This document shows positions 1 to 12,159 of a stretch of DNA of 33,448 nucleotides, piece by piece (positions within the stretch are counted from its first letter, which is position 1; every line of letters starts with the position of its first letter). Below the pieces are notes generated by a model. It saw nothing but the letters and a program-made list of their open reading frames with translations, ran no database searches and was not told the DNA's origin. Position numbers and translations under genes: made by a program. This DNA comes from Sulfitobacter undariae (lineage in GTDB: Bacteria; Pseudomonadota; Alphaproteobacteria; Rhodobacterales; Rhodobacteraceae): NCBI RefSeq assembly GCF_014196805.1, contig NZ_JACIEI010000023.1:1-33448 (forward strand), given 5' to 3'.

Positions 1-92
1 GCTCCATGGAGAAACTCCCTTATAATCCATCTGTCAGGGCTGAATCTCAGATCAGGGGCTCACAAGGAAGGTGGGGTGGGCGCACCGCTTAC
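1..92 (-). mobile_element. IS66-family element, terminal segment
   Basis: The minus strand starts at position 92 with GTAAGCGGTGCG, the terminal inverted repeat type of IS66-family elements. The same 12 bases open the IS66 end at 33358, where a transposase C-terminus confirms the family. The element runs leftward out of the window. Only its end is present, so no transposase domain can be read here. A start-like ATG with GGGAG upstream lies at positions 7-5 on the minus strand and may be the first transposase gene. The element sits inside the RTX gene that follows. Confidence 0.75.
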
Positions 93-2409
93 AGTCGTCG
101 CCTATGCCGCCTTCAAGAGTGTCAGCGCCGGCGCCACCATGGAGCGTGTCGTCGCCCGCGTCCCCATAAAGAAGGTCATCGCCATCGTTGGCGTCAATGT
201 GATCATTGCCGTCCTCACCGTGAATCGTATCGTTGCCCGCGCCAGCATAAACAATCTCATTGCCCTCGCCGCCATAGATCGAGTCGCTTCCGCCCTCTCC
301 ATAAATCCAGTCGCGCCCGTCTCCGCCATAAATGGTATCGTCGCCGCCGCCCGCCCGTATTGTGTCGTTGCCCGCACCCGCTTGGATGGAATCGTCATTA
401 TTGCCAGCGAGGTTATCACCTGCGTCAACCCTGTCGCCTTCTGGATCACCGGTATAGTTGGCGTCAATCAGGTCGTTTCCGTCTGTACCTTCAACAATGT
501 AGTCTGGTGTTAAATCTTCCGAAGGAAGCTGCATGATCTCAATCTCGGAAAAGTTGAGCGTGATCCAGTTGCCATTTGCATCCAGTAATTCGACACTGCC
601 AGAAAAGCTATCTAGGTCTGCGTCTTGGGTCTGTTCCAGATTGCGATAGGCGGCCCATTCCCGCAGATCCATCTCGTCAACATCAGTATCAATGACATCT
701 GTACCGCCACCTGTACCGCCATCTACGCTAACAATAGCGCCATCCACATAGCTACCTGCCGCAACTCGAATGTTATCCTGATCATCGCCCGCGAATACTG
801 TATCATTTCCGTTGATCAGTTCGATGTAGTCGATGCCCGCGCCTGCATCGATACTGTCATTGCCGTATCCCGCATAGATCACATCATTGCCGACACCTGC
901 GTCGATGGTATCATCCCCGAAGCTGCCCGAAATGGAGTCATTGCCCTCGCCGCCGGTGAGGAGGTCATTCCCACGTTCGCCATCGATGTCATCGTCGCCT
1001 ACACCACCATCAGCGGTGTCATTGCCGGCACCACTGTCGATGTGATCATTGCCAACACCGCCCTCAATAAGGTCGTCATCATCGCCTGCCGAGAGGTAAT
1101 CATTTCCGTCACCGCCGATGAGGGTGTCGTTACCTGCGTCTGCGTATAGAAGGTCATTCCCTTGACCGCCTATCAGTGAGTCATTGCCCGCCCCGCCGTA
1201 AATGAAATCTCTGTCGTCGCCACCGTCGATCGTATCGTTACCTGCATCGCCGTAAAGAGTGTCTGACCCGTCATTGCCGCAAATCAGATCATCATCATTA
1301 CCGGCCTTGACGCTGTCATTACCTGCGCCCCCGTGAATGGTGTCTGACCCATCCCCGCCGATGAGAATATCAGAGCCTTCGCCTCCGCTCAAAGAGTCGT
1401 CATCTTCACGACCATCGAGAGTGTCATCCCCATCGCCGCCGTATAGTTCGTCGTTGCCCGAATTCCCGCGCAATTGGTCGTTGTCCGCACCCCCGTGCAG
1501 CGTGTCGTTCCCGATGCCGCCAATGAGGGTGTCAAAGCCAGCGTCGCCGTAAATTAGGTCATCTTCGCCTTGCCCGTAAAGGTAATCATCCCCTTCGCCG
1601 CCATGAAGCGTATCGTTCTCGCCGCCACCTTCGAGGGAGTCATTGCCGATCCCGCCTTCGATGTAGTCGTTACCTTCGCCCCCCCCAATTGTATCATTGC
1701 CAGCCTCGCCATAAAAAACGTCATTTCCTTCACCGGCGATGATCACGTCGTCGCCCGTACCCGCATAAACCGTGTCATCACCAACGAGACTGTTTATGGT
1801 GTCATTGCCTGCTCCGGCATGAATCTCGTCATCGTTGCTGGCTGTGATTGTATCATCGATCCTGTCACCCTCAGGATCCCCTCTGTACAGGTTGTCGATA
1901 GTATCGTCTCCGTCGGTGCCCTCCACGATATAGTTTAATGGGTTGAGCACAGTTGGCGCGGTCGTCCATGAGTCTGGGATCATCTGTATCGTTGCACCGC
2001 TTGGCATCTGAATAGCGTCTGCCATATCAATAGTAGCAGGTGCGGCACCTTGATCCGGGAAAAACATGAGATAGGCACCATCAACATTCACCCCTGACGC
2101 ATCATAGGTTTCAATGTTGGCAACCGTATATGTTGTACCTGTTGCTGTATCAGTAGCCCGCAATACGCCATCAATGAAGATACGTGTGCTTGTGCCCGCG
2201 ATCAGCTGATTTGGGTCACCCTCATCTTCGAGCAAGCCGGCAGAACTATCGTTTTGAAGCACCCGGTCATTGTCGGTATATTCAACATTGCTTGAAGAAC
2301 CTGAAATGATGATCTGCCCGACATCACTAGTAGCACTATGGGCAAAGTCTACTTCAGCGGAGGTAGTATAGCCCGTTCCCATTGCATAGACATGATTTAG
2401 AGTTGGCAT
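52..2409 (-). CDS. RTX calcium-binding repeat protein, 3' end cut off by IS66
   Basis: A secreted RTX protein: tandem GGxGxDxLx nonapeptides bind Ca2+ and form a beta-roll, normally after type I secretion. Residues 1 to about 150 form a non-repeat N-terminal domain. A first long RTX array follows, then a linker of about 100 residues, then a second array. Both arrays begin with a similar module (YIVEGTDG followed by a GDPEGDR segment), so the protein contains an internal duplication. The start is supported by GAGGT upstream of the ATG. True homology ends at GGIGDD near position 93. The last 13 residues (CKRCAHPTFLVSP) are read from the IS66 inverted repeat. The C-terminus, including any secretion signal or Hint domain, is lost, so the gene is probably non-functional. 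No type I exporter genes are in the window. Confidence 0.85.
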   Translation of the reverse strand: MPTLNHVYAMGTGYTTSAEVDFAHSATSDVGQIIISGSSSNVEYTDNDRVLQNDSSAGLLEDEGDPNQLIAGTSTRIFIDGVLRATDTATGTTYTVANIETYDASGVNVDGAYLMFFPDQGAAPATIDMADAIQMPSGATIQMIPDSWTTAPTVLNPLNYIVEGTDGDDTIDNLYRGDPEGDRIDDTITASNDDEIHAGAGNDTINSLVGDDTVYAGTGDDVIIAGEGNDVFYGEAGNDTIGGGEGNDYIEGGIGNDSLEGGGENDTLHGGEGDDYLYGQGEDDLIYGDAGFDTLIGGIGNDTLHGGADNDQLRGNSGNDELYGGDGDDTLDGREDDDSLSGGEGSDILIGGDGSDTIHGGAGNDSVKAGNDDDLICGNDGSDTLYGDAGNDTIDGGDDRDFIYGGAGNDSLIGGQGNDLLYADAGNDTLIGGDGNDYLSAGDDDDLIEGGVGNDHIDSGAGNDTADGGVGDDDIDGERGNDLLTGGEGNDSISGSFGDDTIDAGVGNDVIYAGYGNDSIDAGAGIDYIELINGNDTVFAGDDQDNIRVAAGSYVDGAIVSVDGGTGGGTDVIDTDVDEMDLREWAAYRNLEQTQDADLDSFSGSVELLDANGNWITLNFSEIEIMQLPSEDLTPDYIVEGTDGNDLIDANYTGDPEGDRVDAGDNLAGNNDDSIQAGAGNDTIRAGGGDDTIYGGDGRDWIYGEGGSDSIYGGEGNEIVYAGAGNDTIHGEDGNDHIDANDGDDLLYGDAGDDTLHGGAGADTLEGGIGDDCKRCAHPTFLVSP

Positions 2410-5626
<3,217 letters not shown>

Positions 5627-5661
5627 GCAATTAACCTGGCAAACTTACTTTAAAATGCATG

Positions 5662-5699
5662 ATGCCGATCCTCTTTGTTTTAGAGGGTCGGCATTTTTG
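5662..5699 (+). terminator. Intrinsic terminator after the RTX/cadherin gene
   Basis: A 13-bp stem pairs ATGCCGATCCTCT (5662-5674) with AGAGGGTCGGCAT (5682-5694), with one G-T pair. The loop has 7 bases and a run of T follows. It lies 36 bases after the stop codon. Confidence 0.9.
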
Positions 5700-6304
5700 T
5701 GTTGCGATAGCCGCCATTTCTTTTGTAGCCGCTAGTTGTGATTGAGCGGGGTAGGGGACTTGTATCGTGTGGAGGGATCGGCGTGGTTCTGATCCAGTAT
5801 CGGTCCGCTTTTCGACGTATTGGTGACATTTGAGGGTTGTGGCATCATCAGGCCCCATTTGGTCTCTGCGCCCTAAAAAACCGAACGAGAACGCGCTCAA
5901 TTCACCAAGGATAATCCAGACCCTAAAATCAGGCCGTCTGAACCGGTTAGAACTTTCGGCAATTGTCTTGGTCTTGCCGCAATGGGTACGTAGTGGGAGC
6001 CGGTTTCCTCGGTAAGAGGCTACGACGTTTAACATGATATTTCTGGGGGACGCGCATGATAGCATCTTTGCGGAAAATGTAGCGTCAGAGAGCTTTTCCC
6101 GGGCGCGATGGCATTGCATATGATGGGCGCTTGTCCCTGCGCTTGTGGCAACTGGAACGCGGCTTACACCTTGGCTTACCAAATCGGGGGGATGTGATGG
6201 TTCGGCGGAAAACGGGCAGGGTGCCTGCTTGCGCCTTGTCTGTTTGTCCATGTCTGCGTTATTACAGGGCGAACACGCCCATCCCCAAACCAAAGGCAAT
6301 CTGT
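5700..6304. other. Intergenic stretch without a recognisable gene
   Basis: About 600 bases separate the RTX terminator from the SleB-type gene. Reading frames exist on both strands, but none matches a family I know and none has a convincing ribosome binding site. The promoter of the SleB-type gene should lie near the right edge. Confidence 0.4.
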
Positions 6305-6823
6305 ATGCGACATCGTCAAAAAACACTGAAAACCGCATTGGCGTTAAGTGGCCTCGTCGTTCTGGTGAGTTGTGGTAAACCCGCGCCCCCCCAAGCTGCG
6401 CCAAAGAGTGAATTGGACTGTATGGCGAGAGCTATGTACTTTGAATCAAATCGTTCCAGTCGGGACGGGATGGTTGCGGTGGGCAGCGTTGTTATGAACC
6501 GTGTGGAATCCGACGCCTACCCGAACACCGTTTGTGGTGTGGTAGGGCAGAAAAACCAATTTGCCCCCGGCGTGATGACCAAGGAGATGCAACTCCAAAC
6601 GGCTCCGCTTATCACAGGCACAGCGCGCTCCGTTTACAATGGAGAGAGGCATCCAAGGATTGGAAATTCCAAATTTTTCCATGCCGCTTGGTACAAGGCA
6701 TCTTACAACAATATGCATTATGTCCTGACAGCCGGCGGCAACGCATTTTATGAAAAGAGAAAGCCACAAAATGTGACGTCACCTTCGCCGCTCCCTGCTG
6801 TTGAGGGGCTGACTCAGCCGTGA
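6305..6823 (+). CDS. SleB-type cell wall hydrolase, lipoprotein
   Basis: Predicted peptidoglycan hydrolase of the Hydrolase_2/SleB family, 172 residues, anchored as a lipoprotein. The N-terminus has two basic residues, a hydrophobic stretch and a lipobox (LVSC, Cys23). The mature part shows the family pattern: ARAMYFESN with the presumed catalytic Glu47, then SVVMNRV, a CGVV segment, and QKNQFAPG (residues 82-89). The frame is open further upstream to about 6131. I choose 6305 because the lipoprotein signal begins there and the upstream residues look like untranslated sequence. Spore cortex lysis does not apply in this group, so general wall turnover is more likely. It is followed 27 bases later by the DUF2322 gene, possibly co-transcribed. 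Confidence 0.85.
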   Translation: MRHRQKTLKTALALSGLVVLVSCGKPAPPQAAPKSELDCMARAMYFESNRSSRDGMVAVGSVVMNRVESDAYPNTVCGVVGQKNQFAPGVMTKEMQLQTAPLITGTARSVYNGERHPRIGNSKFFHAAWYKASYNNMHYVLTAGGNAFYEKRKPQNVTSPSPLPAVEGLTQP

Positions 6824-6850
6824 TGAAAACCAACAATTTGGATCAATGAG

Positions 6851-7180
6851 ATGATTGTACCCACCGCATCATTTGCGAAAAACCTACAGCTTTTACCGCC
6901 AATTGAAAATCTTGTTCGGGTCGAACTTACTGACCCGGCTGGGGACATTGTTGCGACAATCGAAAATCAGCCGGGCAAACAGGGTGCGCTTGCTGTCTAT
7001 CAGTATCTTGGACAAAATTTCGATCTGGTTAATTCCGATGCCGCCACTCATGCGCTCGCTGTTTTTGCAGAGCATACTGAAGACGCCAAAAACCGCCCGG
7101 GCGCTCACCCAAATATAGATCGGTTATTTGCGATCATTGGTGGGGGCGCTCCCTTGGGCATCCGGTTGGTTACTGACTAG
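6851..7180 (+). CDS. DUF2322 family protein
   Basis: Small soluble protein of 109 residues with the pattern of the DUF2322 family: an N-terminal FAKNLQLLPPIENL segment, a central ATIENQPGKQGALAVYQYL segment, and the C-terminal FAEHTEDAKNRPGAHPNIDRL signature. The function of the family is unknown. No signal peptide or membrane segment is present, and length is normal. A clear Shine-Dalgarno sequence is not seen before 6851, so translation may depend on the upstream SleB-type gene. Confidence 0.8.
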   Translation: MIVPTASFAKNLQLLPPIENLVRVELTDPAGDIVATIENQPGKQGALAVYQYLGQNFDLVNSDAATHALAVFAEHTEDAKNRPGAHPNIDRLFAIIGGGAPLGIRLVTD

Positions 7181-7261
7181 GGAATCCACTGGATTGCCCC
7201 CTTGGGTATTGGTACTTTAGGGGGAGGGCAGGCAAGACAGCCATGCAAAAGGGAATAAGCC

Positions 7262-7456
7262 ATGAAGCTTTGTTTGATAGCTGTTATTGTCGGACTGACA
7301 GCCTGCAGCCCATCGGAGCCTGGTGTTTGCAGGGTTATCCAAATGTCGGAAGGTGAACATGCGGCCCATGAGGCGTTACCAGACGCGCTACGGCCCTCCT
7401 ATTGCGCTATTCAGTTAATTTCGGACGACATGCCTGTAGAGGTACAGCTCGACTGA
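7262..7456 (+). CDS. Small putative lipoprotein, 64 aa
   Basis: The protein starts with a short signal sequence and a lipobox (LTAC, Cys15), then has about 50 mature residues with two further cysteines (CRV and YCAI) that could form a disulfide. An AAGGGA ribosome binding site lies about 7 bases before the ATG. No family is recognised. The strong signal and ribosome binding site make it likely to be a real envelope protein. Confidence 0.65.
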   Translation: MKLCLIAVIVGLTACSPSEPGVCRVIQMSEGEHAAHEALPDALRPSYCAIQLISDDMPVEVQLD

Positions 7457-7545
7457 AACTAGCCTCTGTATTCAGGCTTTTAAGGACGTAACATTCCGAT
7501 AGGTGGTTCGGCTCGGCCATAGGGTGTGTGTACCTTGCAGGAAAT

Positions 7546-7566
7546 GCTGGCTGGGACTCATGAAAC
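7546..7566 (+). repeat. 21-bp repeat, copy 1, abutting the IS3 end
   Basis: The 21 bases starting GCTGGCTGGGACTCATGAAA are found again, identical, at 16797-16817 upstream of the second TonB-dependent receptor. This copy ends exactly where the IS3 inverted repeat begins. The bases before it (CTTGC followed by an AAT) also resemble those before copy 2. Confidence 0.8.
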
Positions 7567-7626
7567 TGAAGTGGTCCTGCTTTTTCGACCAGTTTTCAGC
7601 CTTGTTAAGATGGATCAGGGTTTCAT

Positions 7627-8324
7627 TTAGGCTGTTAATCTCATTGGTTCTTTTTTGCTGGCATAGACCTCATCAGGGGTCAAGATGCCGTGCGGCGAAT
7701 GCGAGCGCTCGGCGTTGTAGTATGCCAACCATTTTCTGATACCAGCCCGCATTTCTGAACCTGTCTCAAAGGCATTCAAAAAGATGCATTCATACTTCAA
7801 CGACCGCCATAGCCGTTCGATCATGCGGTTGTCGCGCCATGCGCCTTTGCCATCTATTACCGTCAGTGCATTGCGCAGCAATGTCACGAGAGGCATGCTG
7901 ATTTTGATCTTTGCGTCGCTCAGCACGTCGATCCAAGCGCCGCTGGTAAACTGGCTGCCTTGATCTGTATTGAATATCTCCGGCTTGCCATACTTGGCCA
8001 AAGCTTCCTTCAATGCCTCAACGCAGAAATCCGCGTCTATGCTATTTTATAGGCGCCATGCCATGACCTTGCGACTGTGCCAATCCACCCCTCTCGGGAT
8101 CATGCTTTGCATGACCCTGCCCAGCAGTGAATGATCTTCATGAACCGCAGGTTCTCAGCGCTCTCGCCTTTCGGCTGATAATACAGGTGGGACCGGGTCA
8201 GCGTCAGCAGCTTGCATTGGCAACGCAAACTCAGCTTGTGGTTCTTGCTCACCATTCTATGTCCCACTGCCCGGCAGTGCATGCTAACATGCACGAGAGG
8301 GGGCCAAAAATCCCGCTCCACCAC
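7627..8324 (-). pseudogene. IS3 transposase OrfB, broken
   Basis: The N-terminal part (8324-8100) reads VERDF (the usual OrfA end), then KNHKLSLRCQCKLL and LYYQPKGESAENLRFM, as in IS3 OrfB. After that, about 80-90 residues are missing, including the helix-turn-helix and the first catalytic Asp of the DDE triad. The sequence resumes near 8080 with DWHSRKVMAWR. An in-frame TAA at 8049-8047 follows. The C-terminal 128 residues (8013-7627) keep the NTDQGSQFTS Asp and the IERLWRSLKYE Glu. The damage combines a deletion, a nonsense codon and a frame change. Confidence 0.85.
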
Positions 8325-8368
8325 CAGCTAACCAATCTTGGCATGCAGCTTATCGACGCCCGCAATAC

Positions 8369-8563
8369 TCACCTGCTCTGGGGCCGCACCTCGGCGCGTA
8401 AAGGCTGTTCCATATTCTCTATCGCCGCGCGTTTACATGTGCCAATCTGGGTCGGGTGAACGCCATATTTCTTGGACAGATCTGCCAACGTCATCTCCTC
8501 GCGGATTGCTTCAAGCGCAACCTTGGCCTTGAAATTAGGGGAATGGTTCTTTCGTTTCCTCAT
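8369..8563 (-). pseudogene. IS3 OrfA, frameshifted
   Basis: The N-terminus MRKRKNHSPNFKAKVALEAI, followed by LADLSKKYGVHPTQI, is the typical helix-turn-helix OrfA of this IS3 group. Homology stops after KRAAIENM and the frame then closes early at 64 residues instead of about 95. The lost OrfA end (VERDF) reappears in another frame in the next fragment. Confidence 0.85.
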
Positions 8564-8808
8564 TTGGGATCACTACTTTCACAAGTTGATCCATCTTAAC
8601 TACTGGTCCGAAATCCTGCGACCACCTCTGAAGTGGTTTTGGGTTAGAGTAAGCCGCCTTCTTGAGAGAACGTAATGGCATTTGAAGCGGTGAGAAGTCC
8701 GTAAGCTCTTGATTGCTGTAGTAAGTTGTGATCTTCAGCTAACCTGTCAGGCAGCCATTGATTTAATTCATAGCAACCGAATTATCAAAAAAAACAGGAT
8801 TGCTGCCC

Positions 8809-10770
8809 ATGCTCCCCTCACGTTTTCTAATGACCCTCACAGCAATGCTGTGGGCAACAACAGCACTTTCTCAATCGAACGAACCCTTTCAGCTGAACAC
8901 AATTGTCCTTGATGCAGCGGCTGAAAACGATAATTCGGTCGAGGTTACAGCCGAAGACATTGTGCGCCAAAACCCTGCTGACATTCAGGACCTTTTCAAA
9001 AGCGAACCTACAGTATCGGTAGGGAGCTCGATCCCCGCATCCCAAAAGCTATATGTGAATGGGGTTGAGGAAACCAATTTCTCTGTGACCATCGATGGCG
9101 CGCGACAGAACAACAAGATTTTCCACCATAATGCTACGACGCTGATTGATCCATCACTGCTGAAAGCTGTCCGAGTCGATCCAGGCGTCGCCTCTGCAGA
9201 TGCTGGAGCTGGTGCGTTGGCGGGGTCGGTTGCCTATGAAACCCGCGATGTCGATGATCTGTTGGCCGACGATTTGAGCTTCGGTGGCTTTGTAAAATCC
9301 GAATATGACAGCAACGGCGACATTTTCACCGAAAGCGGTTCGGTTTACGGGCGCAAGGGCGGGTTTGAATATCTCGGCTTCCTGAAAATCGCCGACGGTA
9401 ACTATCGTGATGACGGTGCAGGCGATGCTATCATTGGGTCGGGCACCAACATGATGTCTGGACTCGGTAAAATTGCATATAAAACTGTCAACGGCGACCG
9501 CTTTGAGTTTTCTGTCGAGCAGGTCAGTGACGATGATGCACGCCCTTACCGCGCCAACATTGGGCAGATTTTTGGCGGGCGTCCTGTGCCCTTGACGCGT
9601 AACTATGATCTGACGCGCCAGAATTTTGTTTTTACCTACACCAATGAGACGCCTACAGGCTGGTGGGACCCAACGATCAAGCTTGCCTACAGTAAAACTG
9701 ACCTCATCATCGACGAGACGGATCAGTACATCGATGGCACCACGTCGAGCTTGAATGGTAAAATCGAAAACCGCTTTGCGCTGGAGCAAGGCAGCATCAC
9801 TGCAGGGGTTGATTTCTACTCGGACAAGGCGTCTTTGGATTATCGCTATTTGTCCGACAGTGCCTTTGACGAGAACGGTGAAGAAGAAGCTCTGAACATC
9901 GGCATTTATGCCCAAGCACGGCTTGATCTAAATCAGCGCACGCGCGTCTCTTATGGGGTGCGCGGGGATTTCCAAGAGTTCACCGGCGCTGACGGCAACA
10001 TCTATTCCGACAAGGGCCTGTCGGGTAATCTCTCGGCCGAGTTCGACGTCAATGATCAACTCACTTTGAGCGCTGGTTACTCGCAGGTGTGGGGCGGTAC
10101 GTTTCTTGCCGAGAACTTCATTATAAACCCCGCTTGGACATATCCCGCCGAGGGGATTGAAGCCGTTCAATCCAAAAACCTGTTCTTTGCCGCCAATGCG
10201 GACCTGGGCGCATGGGACTTATCAGGTAAGATTTTTCGCACAGATATAGATAACGCCCGCGCGCCCAGCTACGGTGGTGGCTCGGATCTGACAGCCAGCC
10301 TCGAAAGCCGTGGCTTTGAGTTGGGTCTTGGATATGCTTGGGAAAACGGGTTTGCGCGGATCGGCTATGCAAATATCGATTCTGATGTGAATGGAAGGGC
10401 GGCAGATTCCTACACGGGGAACTACCTGACGACACCTTTGGGAGAGGTCATCACACTGGAAGTTGCGCATCGTATACCGCAACATGGGCTTACCATCGGT
10501 GCTGATGCCCAATTGGTGCTGTCCGAAACAGACACTTATGACACTGCTACAGGCGGTGCGGGGCCGACTTTGCCCTCATACGAGGTTGTGAATGCGTTTA
10601 TCCAATGGGAGCCAAATCAGCTTGAGAATTGGACGCTTCGTGCAGAGGTTAATAACCTGTTCGACGCCGATTATTCCAGCCGTGCCACCTATGGGCAAGA
10701 ATTTGCAACAGTTGAAACGCTCAGCGAAGCTGGCCGTTCGCTCAAAGTATCAGCATCTTTGAAGTTCTGA
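8809..10770 (+). CDS. TonB-dependent outer membrane receptor (ferric siderophore type)
   Basis: Outer membrane receptor of 653 residues for energy-dependent uptake, most likely of a ferric siderophore. It has a signal peptide (cleavage near ALSQS), a possible TonB box (TIVLDAA), a plug domain (about 35-150, with VTIDGARQN and SVAYETRD) and a beta-barrel ending in the typical terminal Phe (SASLKF). ATG at 8809 is preferred over TTG at 8800 because AGGA sits about 9 bases before it. The plug is clearly paralogous to the receptor at 14830-16770. The gene reads toward a DUF2218 gene and is separated from it by a terminator. The substrate is inferred from the neighbouring siderophore ABC transporter; heme cannot be excluded. 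Confidence 0.9.
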   Translation: MLPSRFLMTLTAMLWATTALSQSNEPFQLNTIVLDAAAENDNSVEVTAEDIVRQNPADIQDLFKSEPTVSVGSSIPASQKLYVNGVEETNFSVTIDGARQNNKIFHHNATTLIDPSLLKAVRVDPGVASADAGAGALAGSVAYETRDVDDLLADDLSFGGFVKSEYDSNGDIFTESGSVYGRKGGFEYLGFLKIADGNYRDDGAGDAIIGSGTNMMSGLGKIAYKTVNGDRFEFSVEQVSDDDARPYRANIGQIFGGRPVPLTRNYDLTRQNFVFTYTNETPTGWWDPTIKLAYSKTDLIIDETDQYIDGTTSSLNGKIENRFALEQGSITAGVDFYSDKASLDYRYLSDSAFDENGEEEALNIGIYAQARLDLNQRTRVSYGVRGDFQEFTGADGNIYSDKGLSGNLSAEFDVNDQLTLSAGYSQVWGGTFLAENFIINPAWTYPAEGIEAVQSKNLFFAANADLGAWDLSGKIFRTDIDNARAPSYGGGSDLTASLESRGFELGLGYAWENGFARIGYANIDSDVNGRAADSYTGNYLTTPLGEVITLEVAHRIPQHGLTIGADAQLVLSETDTYDTATGGAGPTLPSYEVVNAFIQWEPNQLENWTLRAEVNNLFDADYSSRATYGQEFATVETLSEAGRSLKVSASLKF

Positions 10771-10781
10771 TAATATATCAG

Positions 10782-10817
10782 TAAGGCGCGGCTCTTCCCT
10801 TGGGAGGCCGCGCCTTA
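10782..10817. terminator. Hairpin terminator between receptor and DUF2218 gene
   Basis: A perfect 11-bp stem pairs TAAGGCGCGGC (10782-10792) with GCCGCGCCTTA (10807-10817). It sits between two convergent genes and probably works in both directions, although the T-run is short. Confidence 0.85.
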
Positions 10818-10855
10818 TGCGCCTATAACGAAAGCGAGGCGCCTAGTGTTTGGCG

Positions 10856-11143
10856 TTATTCCAGCGTCCATTCCATCGTTTTAACCGTCTCCCGAAATGC
10901 AAATGTTTCCAGATGCCGGTCGATCACGTTATGAACGGCGGGGATCGCGGCGGGGTCTTGTACTTCGCACGTCAGGCTCAGCCCCGTGTCGGTTGCGGTC
11001 ATATGGGCCGTGCCCATTTCAAACGCCGCCCAGCCATTTTCAGTATCGCACGAAACCTCAATTTTATGCCCGAAGTGTTTGCATAGTTGCTGCATGTATT
11101 TCGAAGCGTTTTCAGTCGCGTAGTAGCCTTTTATGAGCGGCAT
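10856..11143 (-). CDS. DUF2218 family protein
   Basis: Small cytoplasmic protein of 95 residues with the DUF2218 pattern: ATENASKYMQQLCKHFGHK at the N-terminus, a central AAFEMGTAHMTA segment, and DRHLETFAFRE at the C-terminus. The start at 11143 is chosen because AAGGGA lies about 6 bases upstream; the open frame extends further but without homology. DUF2218 genes often occur next to siderophore uptake genes, as here. The biochemical function is unknown. It is divergent from the ABC transporter operon with 125 bases between them. Confidence 0.85.
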   Translation of the reverse strand: MPLIKGYYATENASKYMQQLCKHFGHKIEVSCDTENGWAAFEMGTAHMTATDTGLSLTCEVQDPAAIPAVHNVIDRHLETFAFRETVKTMEWTLE

Positions 11144-11268
11144 GTGAGATCCCTTGTTGCATGTGTCCGTATGGGCTGGACAAATAATATATGGCTTCGT
11201 AGAGAGCTGGAAACAACCCATAGCAAAGCCAACTTTTGTGAGCCATGCGTCGAGACAAGGAATTCGAC

Positions 11269-12159
11269 ATGTTCAGAATCATAGCTTTGATAACTGCCAC
11301 ACTGGCACAACCCGTTTACGCCCAGTCGGTATCTGTGGATACTTTTGTAGGCACCGTCGAAATCGCGGCACAGCCGGATAATATAGCAGTGTTTGACATC
11401 GCAGCATTTGACACACTGAACGCCTTGGGCGTTTCTGTTGAGGGCTTGGTGCGTCCCGTATTTCTGGAATACCTCGAAACTGCGGCCAAGGACACGGTGC
11501 CTGTGGGCTCTCTTTTCGAACCTGACTTCGAGGCGGTTTTTGCGCTTAAACCTGATCTGGTCATCGCCGGCGGGCGGTCCTCGGGGCAGGTTTCCGAATT
11601 GTCGCGTATCGCGCCGACGATCGATATGACGATTGGCGAAGATACAGTGGCGGATGGATTGGCTCGCTTGGCCAGTTACGGGGTGCTTTTTGACAAACAG
11701 GCGCAGGCTGCGGAGCTTGCGGCGGGTTTTGACAGCAAACTGTCAGACGTGCGTGCTGCGGTCGCCGGACAAGGCAGTGCATTGATTGTGATGACCAACG
11801 GCCCCAAGGTCAGCGCCTATGGCACTGGTGGACGCTTTGGTTGGTTGCACGATGCATTGAACCTACCAGAAGCCGTTGAGAGCGTAGAGCAGAACACCCA
11901 TGGCGAGGCGATCAGCTTTGAGTTCATCCGTGAGGCAAACCCTGACATCTTACTGGTGGTCGACCGCCTTGCAGCCGTTGGGCAAGATGGTGACAGCGCC
12001 CGCACGACGCTCGACAACGCCTTGGTTCACGAGACAAGAGCATGGCAAACGGGCCGTGTGATCTATCTCAGCCCCGCGCCCATCTATATTTCCGGCGGCG
12101 GTATCCAGTCGATGACCGTGACATTGGACGAGATCCTTGCGGGCATGAAGGACGGCTAG
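11269..12159 (+). CDS. Siderophore ABC transporter, periplasmic binding protein (FatB/CeuA type)
   Basis: Periplasmic solute-binding protein of 296 residues, cluster of the FatB/CeuA/VctP proteins. A signal peptide ends near VYAQS. The first lobe has the family sequence NIAVFDIAAFDTLNALG, and the middle shows FEAVFALKPDLVIAGGRSS. The second lobe has GPKVSAYGTGGRFGWLHDAL and the EANPDILLVVDR segment. The start is chosen by AAGGA 7 bases before the ATG. It is not a lipoprotein, as expected for a Gram-negative. The next gene begins directly after its stop codon, so it is the first gene of a tight four-gene operon. The exact ligand cannot be told from sequence. Confidence 0.9.
   Translation: MFRIIALITATLAQPVYAQSVSVDTFVGTVEIAAQPDNIAVFDIAAFDTLNALGVSVEGLVRPVFLEYLETAAKDTVPVGSLFEPDFEAVFALKPDLVIAGGRSSGQVSELSRIAPTIDMTIGEDTVADGLARLASYGVLFDKQAQAAELAAGFDSKLSDVRAAVAGQGSALIVMTNGPKVSAYGTGGRFGWLHDALNLPEAVESVEQNTHGEAISFEFIREANPDILLVVDRLAAVGQDGDSARTTLDNALVHETRAWQTGRVIYLSPAPIYISGGGIQSMTVTLDEILAGMKDG

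Larger units (their letters stand above)
7567..8631 (-). mobile_element. Decayed IS3-family element
   Basis: Imperfect terminal inverted repeats can be aligned: TGAAGTGGTC at 7567 and GACCACCTCTGA ending near 8631. The match continues inward through GACCAGT and TTAAGATGGATCA. Between them lie fragments of OrfA and OrfB on the minus strand. The element is about 1.07 kb, shorter than the usual 1.2-1.4 kb, because OrfB has an internal deletion. It cannot transpose by itself. Confidence 0.85.

Noticed and set aside
76..1938. Plus-strand frames across the RTX gene
   Set aside because: They are antisense shadows of the GGxGxDxLx repeats, which have strong codon periodicity.
5631..6404. 257-codon minus-strand frame downstream of the RTX/cadherin gene
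   Set aside because: It overlaps the terminator and the SleB-type gene, has no ribosome binding site and no recognisable domain.
8761..8800. TGATTTAATTCA as an iron-responsive box before receptor 1
   Set aside because: It resembles a RirA-type TGA...TCA site, but the spacing is 6 instead of 9 bases, so I do not call it.
8800..8808. TTG at 8800 as start of the first receptor
   Set aside because: The AGGA is only a few bases away from TTG but well spaced for ATG at 8809, where the signal peptide begins.
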